From positions 418,755-482,754 of the forward strand of contig NZ_JBEDNQ010000005.1 in the NCBI RefSeq assembly GCF_040105385.1: DNA of 64,000 nucleotides, read 5' to 3'. A model generated the notes under the pieces. The model did no database searches. It saw only the letters and a program-made list of their open reading frames with translations, and was not told where the DNA came from. Shown here piece after piece: positions 59,013 to 64,000 of this stretch. The DNA is from Pseudonocardia nematodicida (GTDB lineage Bacteria; Actinomycetota; Actinomycetes; Mycobacteriales; Pseudonocardiaceae). Positions within the stretch are counted from its first letter, which is position 1. Each line of letters opens with the position of its first letter. The position numbers were made by a program, and so were the translations under genes.

Positions 59013-60581
59013 TCAGTCGTTCCGGACCGGTACCGGTTCGGGCGGCAGGCTGTCCACGACGGGCTCGGCGGACGGCAGCTCCGGATCCGCGCCCGGACCC
59101 GGCGCCGGCCCGCCGAGCCGCTCCAGCAGGGCCGGGGTGACGTCGCGGTAGGCCGCCGGGTCGACCGGCTCGAGCCAGTGCCGGGCCCGGACCGCCCGGC
59201 CGATCTGCAGGCCGAGGTCGTCGAGGACCTCGTCGGCGTGGTGCAGCGAGAACGGGATGATCTTCGTGCCGCGGCAGTGGTGGGTGTTCGTGGCGACGTC
59301 CATGAACGCGATCTGCTCCTCGGTGTGTGCGCGGCGCTCCGCGGCACCGGGAAGCTCGAGCGCACCGGCGAGGTCGGCCGCGATCCACAGCGCCGCCATC
59401 TCGGCGTTGAGCGGGCTGAAGAACGACGAGTTGTAGCCGTTGAAGTACAGCCCGGGGACGTCGAACGGGAGGATCTGGCGGTAGAGCAGGAAGTTGGCGC
59501 GCTCGTCGAACAGCTTGTCCTGCACCGCGCCGTCGAGGAACGGGACGCCCTGGGTGAAGCCGGTCGCGCACACGACGAGGTCGGCCGGCAGCCGGGTGCC
59601 GTCGTCGAGCTCGGCGACGCGCCGGTCGTCGGCGTCGACGGCGAGCCGGGCGATCGTCCGGTCCCGGTGCACCCGGATCGTGCCGTCGGCGACGCCCTCG
59701 AAGAAGCCCTCGGTCGCCAGCCCGATCGCGCCCTTGACGATGTCCTGCATCCGCCCCGGCGGCACCAGGCCGAGCCGTGCGAGACCGAACTGGCGGACCG
59801 AGACCGGGCCGAGCGAGTCGAGCAGCCCGCCCCGCACCCGATCGGCCGGCCCGTGCAGGAACTTCTCGAACCCGCGCAGCCGGCGGTAGCGGAACAGCGC
59901 CTCGCCGAGCCTGGTCAGCAGCAGCGCCTTGAAGTTGACGACGCCGGCGATCTTGCGCGGGATCTTCCACAGCAGCTGGCGGGCGATCACGTCGGTGCTC
60001 GCCGCGACCTCGGCGACGGGCACCGCGATGTCACAGGCTGTCTTGCCGTACCCGACGACGAGCACGTGCCGGTCCCGGGCGGCCTCGACGTCGGTGAACT
60101 CGGTACCGGCCAGCACCCGCCCGCCCGCGGCGGTGAAGTCGTCGGCCCCCGGGAACTCCGGGACCGACGGCTCGCAGAAGACACCGTTGGCGACGACGAC
60201 CCGGTCGAACGACTCGCTGACGGCCGTGTCCCCGGTCCGGCTGTCGACCGACCAGCCGGCGCCCGCCTGCCGGACCGCCTCGACGACGGTGCCGAGCCGG
60301 GTCCGGGAGTCGACGCCGAACCTCCGTGCGTACGACGCCAGGTACTCCTGGACCTGGGCGCCGGTCGGCCACTCCGGGAAGCCCTCCGGCATCGGGTGGT
60401 CCGAGAACGCGTACTGGACACCGGGGCTCTGCGTCGTCAGACCCGGGTACCGGCGGGTGCGGCTCCACACCCCGCCGACGTCGGGTGTCCGGTCGAAGAC
60501 GACGACATCGTGGCCGGCCTGGAGCAGCACCTTCGCCGTGGTCAGGCCGGCGACCCCGGCACCGATGATCGCAACGCGCAT
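59013..60581 (-). CDS. Flavin-containing monooxygenase / Baeyer-Villiger-like
   Basis: A protein of 522 residues starting at ATG 60581 (GGGAGGAG upstream). FAD-binding GAGVAG (VAIIGAGVAGLTTAKVLL), RYPGLTTQSP, NADPH-binding VVGYGKTACDIA and VCATGFTQGVPF are all present. The FMO fingerprint is only loosely kept (LAGTEFTDVEAARDRH), so class B flavoprotein monooxygenase is the safe call. It probably hydroxylates or inserts oxygen into the pathway substrate. It is the first gene of the minus-strand operon and divergent from the SDR operon. Confidence 0.88.
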   Translation of the reverse strand: MRVAIIGAGVAGLTTAKVLLQAGHDVVVFDRTPDVGGVWSRTRRYPGLTTQSPGVQYAFSDHPMPEGFPEWPTGAQVQEYLASYARRFGVDSRTRLGTVVEAVRQAGAGWSVDSRTGDTAVSESFDRVVVANGVFCEPSVPEFPGADDFTAAGGRVLAGTEFTDVEAARDRHVLVVGYGKTACDIAVPVAEVAASTDVIARQLLWKIPRKIAGVVNFKALLLTRLGEALFRYRRLRGFEKFLHGPADRVRGGLLDSLGPVSVRQFGLARLGLVPPGRMQDIVKGAIGLATEGFFEGVADGTIRVHRDRTIARLAVDADDRRVAELDDGTRLPADLVVCATGFTQGVPFLDGAVQDKLFDERANFLLYRQILPFDVPGLYFNGYNSSFFSPLNAEMAALWIAADLAGALELPGAAERRAHTEEQIAFMDVATNTHHCRGTKIIPFSLHHADEVLDDLGLQIGRAVRARHWLEPVDPAAYRDVTPALLERLGGPAPGPGADPELPSAEPVVDSLPPEPVPVRND

Positions 60582-60662
60582 GTCCTGGCTCCTCCCACCG
60601 CGGCACCTCCGTGTGCCGTGGCGCACATCGTGTGGGGAGGGACGGATCGCCCCCAACGCGCA

Positions 60663-60679
60663 GTCCCACTCGCTGGGAC
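60663..60679. promoter_or_regulatory. Candidate operator between the divergent catabolic operons
   Basis: A perfect dyad GTCCCA-CTCGC-TGGGAC lies in the 143-base gap between the FMO and SDR operons, 46 bases before the SDR start. A second dyad CGGCAC...GTGCCG is at 60,601-60,618. No regulator gene is adjacent. Confidence 0.5.
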
Positions 60680-60724
60680 CGCGGATTGGACACCACCCGG
60701 GCCGGAGTGACAGTCGCTCCCATC

Positions 60725-61498
60725 ATGGAACCTCCTCACGAACCCCGCACCGCACTCGTCGGCGGCGGCGCGGGCGGCATCGGCAGTGCGACCGCGGCCG
60801 CGCTGCTCGAGCGCGGCCACCGGGTCGTGCTCGCCGGGCGCACCGCCGCATCCCTGGACGCCGCGGTCGCCGCCCTCGGCGGCGGCCCACGCGTCGACCG
60901 CATCGTCTGCGACCTGGCCGACCCGGCGGCGGCCGCGGCCGCCGCCGACGACCTGCGCGACGAGCTCGACGTGCTGGTGGTCAACACCGGCGGCCCACCA
61001 CCCGGCGCGGTGCTCGAAGTTTGCGAGAAAGCCTGGTACGCGGCGTTCGACCTGCTCGTGACGGGCCCGCTGGCGATGCTGCGGGCGGCGCTGCCGGCGA
61101 TGGCCGGGCGCGGCTTCGGGCGCGCCGTGGTGATCACCGGGACCGCGGTGCGCCGGCCCCAGCCCGGGCTGGCGCTCTCGACCGTCCTGCGTTCGGCGAC
61201 GACGGCCGCGGCAGGCCTGGCCGCCCGCGAGTACGCCGACCGCGGCGTGACGGTCAACTGTGTCGCGCTCGGGGCCACCCACACCCCGCGCCGGCGCGAG
61301 ATCCTGGAGAGCCGCGCCACCGCGCTCGGCACCGACGTCGACACCGCCGCCGCGCGGGACGAGGCCGACATCCCCGCGGGCCGGGCCGCCGACCCGGCCG
61401 AGATCGCCGCGGCCGTCGCGTTCCTCGCCTCGCCGGCTGCCGGCTACGTCAACGGCACGGTGCTGACCGTGGACGGCGGCCTGACCGGGACCGCCTGA
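60725..61498 (+). CDS. Short-chain dehydrogenase/reductase
   Basis: A protein of 257 residues starting at ATG 60725. ALVGGGAGGIGSATAAALLERG (cofactor loop), LVVNTGGPPPGAVLEV and a C-terminal AVAFLASPAAGYVNGTVLTVDGGL are classical. The usual Tyr-xxx-Lys triad is not apparent (LSTVLRSATTAAAGLAARE), with VLRSA in the YSASK position. It resembles the unusual 3-oxoacyl-reductase-like SDRs that keep the fold but use other residues. First gene of the plus-strand catabolic operon. Confidence 0.82.
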   Translation: MEPPHEPRTALVGGGAGGIGSATAAALLERGHRVVLAGRTAASLDAAVAALGGGPRVDRIVCDLADPAAAAAAADDLRDELDVLVVNTGGPPPGAVLEVCEKAWYAAFDLLVTGPLAMLRAALPAMAGRGFGRAVVITGTAVRRPQPGLALSTVLRSATTAAAGLAAREYADRGVTVNCVALGATHTPRRREILESRATALGTDVDTAAARDEADIPAGRAADPAEIAAAVAFLASPAAGYVNGTVLTVDGGLTGTA

Positions 61499-61518
61499 AC
61501 GACAAGGAGCCGACCACC

Positions 61519-62034
61519 ATGGCCACCGCCGGAACCGACTTCACCCTCGCCGACTTCCTGAGCAGCAATCCGCCGGTCGTGCGACCGGGCGCCGCGCGCC
61601 CGCTCGTCGTGCACGACGCCGACCTGCACACCCTCCCCGCCGGGTCGGTCCCCAACCCGACCGAGCTGCGGGTGGCCGGGACGCTGCCGACCGAGACGTT
61701 CGAGATGTTCCGGCAGGTCATCCCGCCGGGCGAGAGCTCGGACATGCAGCGCCACCACCACGAGACCGTCCACTTCGTCCTGTCCGGGGACGGGCACAGC
61801 GAGATCGAGGGGGTCGACGGTCCCGACGAGACCGTCACCTGGACGACCGGGTCGTTCGTCTACACCCCGCCGTGGGCCTGGCACCGGCACTACAACGACT
61901 CCGCCGAGCACCCGGTGGAGTTCCTGACCGTCGAGAACTCCCGGCTGCTCGGCCGGCTCGGACTCATCCGCCGCCAGAGCGCAGGCCTGGTGACCCTCGA
62001 CGACGCCCGCCGACTCTTTCCGGAGGAGACATGA
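61519..62034 (+). CDS. Cupin-domain protein
   Basis: A protein of 171 residues starting at ATG (GGAG upstream). Cupin motif 1 SSDMQRHHHETVHFVLSGDG has several candidate metal histidines; motif 2 is FVYTPPWAWHRHYNDSAEHP. It differs from the cupin at 58,497, so the two are not recent duplicates. It overlaps the hydrolase gene (ATGA). It may bind or oxidise an aromatic intermediate. Confidence 0.85.
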   Translation: MATAGTDFTLADFLSSNPPVVRPGAARPLVVHDADLHTLPAGSVPNPTELRVAGTLPTETFEMFRQVIPPGESSDMQRHHHETVHFVLSGDGHSEIEGVDGPDETVTWTTGSFVYTPPWAWHRHYNDSAEHPVEFLTVENSRLLGRLGLIRRQSAGLVTLDDARRLFPEET

Positions 62035-62927
62035 GCACGACACCGATCCCCGAGCACGTCAGCGTGTGGGGCGAACTGGCCGATGTGGACCACACCCTGC
62101 GTCACGTCGACGTGCCGCTCGGCGACGGAGTGGTCCGGACCCGGGTGCTGCAGGCCGGGTCCGGACCCGAACTGGTGCTGCTGCACGGCACCGGCGGGCA
62201 CCTCGAGGCCTACGCCCGCGACGTCGCCGGCCTGGCCCGCGACTTCCACGTCACCCTTTACGACATGGTCGGGCACGGCTGGTCCGACCTGCCGGACCGG
62301 CCGTACACGATCGACGTGCTGTCCGACCACCTCGCCGGGCTGCTCGACGCGCTCGGGATCGACGCCGCGCACCTGTCCGGCGAGTCGCTCGGCGGCTGGG
62401 TGGTCGCATGGTTCGCCGCCCACCACCCCGACCGCGTCCGGCGGCTGGTCCTCAACACCCCCGGCAACATCGCGAACAAGCCGGACGTGATGCGGCGGAT
62501 GCGGGAGACCACGATGGCCGCGGTGCAGGACCCGAGCGAGGAGACCGTGCGACGCCGGGTGGAGTTCCTGTTCCACCACAAGGAGATGGTCACCGACGAG
62601 CTGGTGAACCTGCGCCGGCAGGTCTACTCCCGGCCGGGGTTCGTGCAGGCCATCACGAACACGCTCGTCCTGCAGGACCCGGAGATCCGCAAGGACTTCG
62701 CCTGGGATCCGGCGTGGGTCGGCCGGGTCACCGCGCCCACCCTGCTGCTGTGGACCGAGCACGACCCGACCGGCGGGCTCGACGAGGCCGACATGCTGCT
62801 CGGCTGGCTGCCCGACGCCCGGCTGCACGTGATCGCCGACGCGGGGCACTGGCCGCAGTGGGAGAAGGTCGACGAGTACCTCGAGACGCACCGTGCCTGG
62901 CTGCTGCACGGGAAGGTCCCGGCCTGA
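62031..62927 (+). CDS. Alpha/beta hydrolase, meta-cleavage product hydrolase type
   Basis: A protein of 298 residues. LVLLHGTGGHLEAYARDV (oxyanion region), YDMVGHGWSDLPDRPY, the nucleophile LSGESLGGWVVAWFA, WTEHDPTGG (Asp) and IADAGHWPQWEK (His) match MhpC/BphD/HsaD-type C-C hydrolases that split ring-opened meta-cleavage products. Overlap with the cupin stop and with the dioxygenase start shows co-translation with the ring-cleaving enzyme. Confidence 0.9.
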   Translation: MSTTPIPEHVSVWGELADVDHTLRHVDVPLGDGVVRTRVLQAGSGPELVLLHGTGGHLEAYARDVAGLARDFHVTLYDMVGHGWSDLPDRPYTIDVLSDHLAGLLDALGIDAAHLSGESLGGWVVAWFAAHHPDRVRRLVLNTPGNIANKPDVMRRMRETTMAAVQDPSEETVRRRVEFLFHHKEMVTDELVNLRRQVYSRPGFVQAITNTLVLQDPEIRKDFAWDPAWVGRVTAPTLLLWTEHDPTGGLDEADMLLGWLPDARLHVIADAGHWPQWEKVDEYLETHRAWLLHGKVPA

Positions 62928-63862
62928 TGTCCGAGATCGTGGGCTTCGTGGGCATGTCGCACAGCCCGTTCGCCACCATGCTCCCGCCCGCCGGCCCCGG
63001 CGGGCCGGGCTCGGCGTTCCTCGCCGACACCGAGCGGGTGCGACGCGCGGTGGACCTGCTGGCGCCGGACGCGGTCGTCGTGATCGGACCCGACCACTTC
63101 CACGCCAACTTCTACGACGTGATGCCGCCGTTCGTGCTCGGTGTCGAGAACGCCGTCGGCTTCGGTGACTTCGGCAGCCCGTCCGGGCCGCTGCCGCTCG
63201 CCGGCGACCTCGCCTGGTCCGTCCACGACGGACTGACCGCGGCCGGGTTCGACCTGTCGCTGTCGTACTCGCTGACGGTCGACCACGGCGTCGTCCAGAC
63301 CTACGAGATGGTCACCGGCGGGCTGGACCTGCCACTCGTCCCGCTGGTCGTGAACACCGCCGCACCCCCGCTGCCGACCCTGGACCGGTGCCTGGCGCTG
63401 GGGCACGCGCTGGGCGCCGCGCTGCGGTCGGCGGAGCCGGGCCGCCGGGTGCTGGTCGCCGCCAGCGGCGGGCTGTCGCACTGGCTCCCGTCGAACGATC
63501 CCCGCGACCCGACGGTCACCGGCGACCGCCGCGCGGCCCTCATCCACGGCCGGTCCGATGTGGAGGCCTTCACCGCCGCCCGGGAGCCGCGGGTGCGGGC
63601 GATGGGCGGGGACCCGGGCGCGCGGGTCAACTCCGAGTGGGACCGCTGGTTCCTCGACCGTCTCACCGCGGGGGACCCCGCTGCCGTCGCAGATCTCGGG
63701 CACGAGGTCCTCGAGAAGAACGCCGGCACCGGTGGCCACGAGATCCGCTGCTGGCTCGTCGGTCAGGCCGCCGTCGGGCTTCCGCTGGCCTGGACCGGCT
63801 ACGAACCGGTCCCGGAGTGGATCACCGGGATGGGCGTCGGCACCACCTTCCCGGTCACCTGA
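62927..63862 (+). CDS. Class III extradiol ring-cleavage dioxygenase (MhpB-like)
   Basis: A protein of 311 residues, TGATG overlap at its start. GFVGMSHSPFATML, VVVIGPDHFHANFYD, SLTVDHGVVQTYEMV and LVAASGGLSHWLPSNDPRD carry the conserved histidines of the LigB/MhpB superfamily, with an NSEWDRWFLDRL tail as in 2,3-dihydroxyphenylpropionate 1,2-dioxygenase. It cleaves a catechol-type ring next to the hydroxyl groups with Fe(II). It is the last gene before the hairpin repeat at the window end. Confidence 0.9.
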   Translation: MSEIVGFVGMSHSPFATMLPPAGPGGPGSAFLADTERVRRAVDLLAPDAVVVIGPDHFHANFYDVMPPFVLGVENAVGFGDFGSPSGPLPLAGDLAWSVHDGLTAAGFDLSLSYSLTVDHGVVQTYEMVTGGLDLPLVPLVVNTAAPPLPTLDRCLALGHALGAALRSAEPGRRVLVAASGGLSHWLPSNDPRDPTVTGDRRAALIHGRSDVEAFTAAREPRVRAMGGDPGARVNSEWDRWFLDRLTAGDPAAVADLGHEVLEKNAGTGGHEIRCWLVGQAAVGLPLAWTGYEPVPEWITGMGVGTTFPVT

Positions 63863-63914
63863 CCCCCTCATTCGCGCCCCCTCCGCGCCCCTCCGCGCCC
63901 CCTCCCCCGTCCCC

Positions 63915-64000
63915 ACTCATGACGCTTTAGTTCGGTGATACCGGGCTAAAGCGTCATGAGTCGGCTCTTGTGGCGGGGGGCGGGGCGGGGGCGGGGGAGC
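63915..64000. repeat. 86-bp hairpin plus G-rich repeat, copy 2
   Basis: This copy has a perfect 16-bp stem (ACTCATGACGCTTTAG / CTAAAGCGTCATGAGT) and the same G-rich tail as the copy at 13,923, with 83 of 86 bases identical. It lies 52 bases after the dioxygenase stop and may end its transcript. The unit may continue past the window edge. Confidence 0.85.

Overview
The window is GC-rich actinobacterial DNA. Its gene content (mycothiol-linked enzymes, GalU/Glp/RimJ/GlpR and MprA/MprB/PepD/MoaB blocks, a Ser-rich FmdB protein) points to the Pseudonocardiaceae, most likely Pseudonocardia. The genus is an inference from gene content and style; no search was possible.

Region 1 (1 to about 12,300) is the right part of an integrated conjugative or mobilisable element whose left end lies outside the window. 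It holds unrecognised cargo genes, small membrane proteins, an AT-richer control region with dyads, a VirD4/TraB-like DNA-pumping ATPase (5' end cut by an in-frame TAG), a replication-relaxation family protein, a DNA methyltransferase, an ArdA-type antirestriction protein, a ribbon-helix-helix protein and a large serine integrase. The integrase reading frame runs on through an antisense tRNA-Ala(CGC), the probable attachment site.

Region 2 (12,400-24,320) is conserved core. galU-glp-rimJ-glpR lie together, divergent from 5-formyl-THF cyclo-ligase and an FmdB/Ruc-like protein. mprA-mprB-pepD-moaB follows on the minus strand. As I recall it, the same sets of genes sit together at Rv0981-Rv0996 of Mycobacterium tuberculosis. 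An 86-bp hairpin plus G-rich repeat lies between glpR and rimJ, and a near-identical copy ends the window.

Region 3 (24,370-50,000) is mixed metabolism and transport: a 6PGDH-family reductase, DsbA-like and SGNH proteins, PPK2, an MFS/M24 peptidase pair with a divergent LysR, glyA under a clear ZTP riboswitch, tRNA-Arg(CCT) followed by a decayed integrase, YdcF and CPBP proteins, a TetR/azoreductase pair, two tandem MetE-C-like proteins, an SDR, a second two-component system, and an IclR regulator next to an MFS carrier.

Region 4 (50,100-64,000) looks like a catabolic island. A translationally coupled CoxG / molybdenum hydroxylase (FAD, Mo, 2Fe-2S subunits) / alpha-beta hydrolase operon is followed by a TAXI binding protein and a dicarboxylate symporter. 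A divergent pair of operons then carries a flavin monooxygenase, two cupins, an NTF2-like protein, an SDR, a meta-cleavage-type hydrolase and a class III extradiol dioxygenase. Together they suggest aerobic uptake, hydroxylation and ring cleavage of an aromatic or heterocyclic acid. The substrate cannot be read from the sequence.
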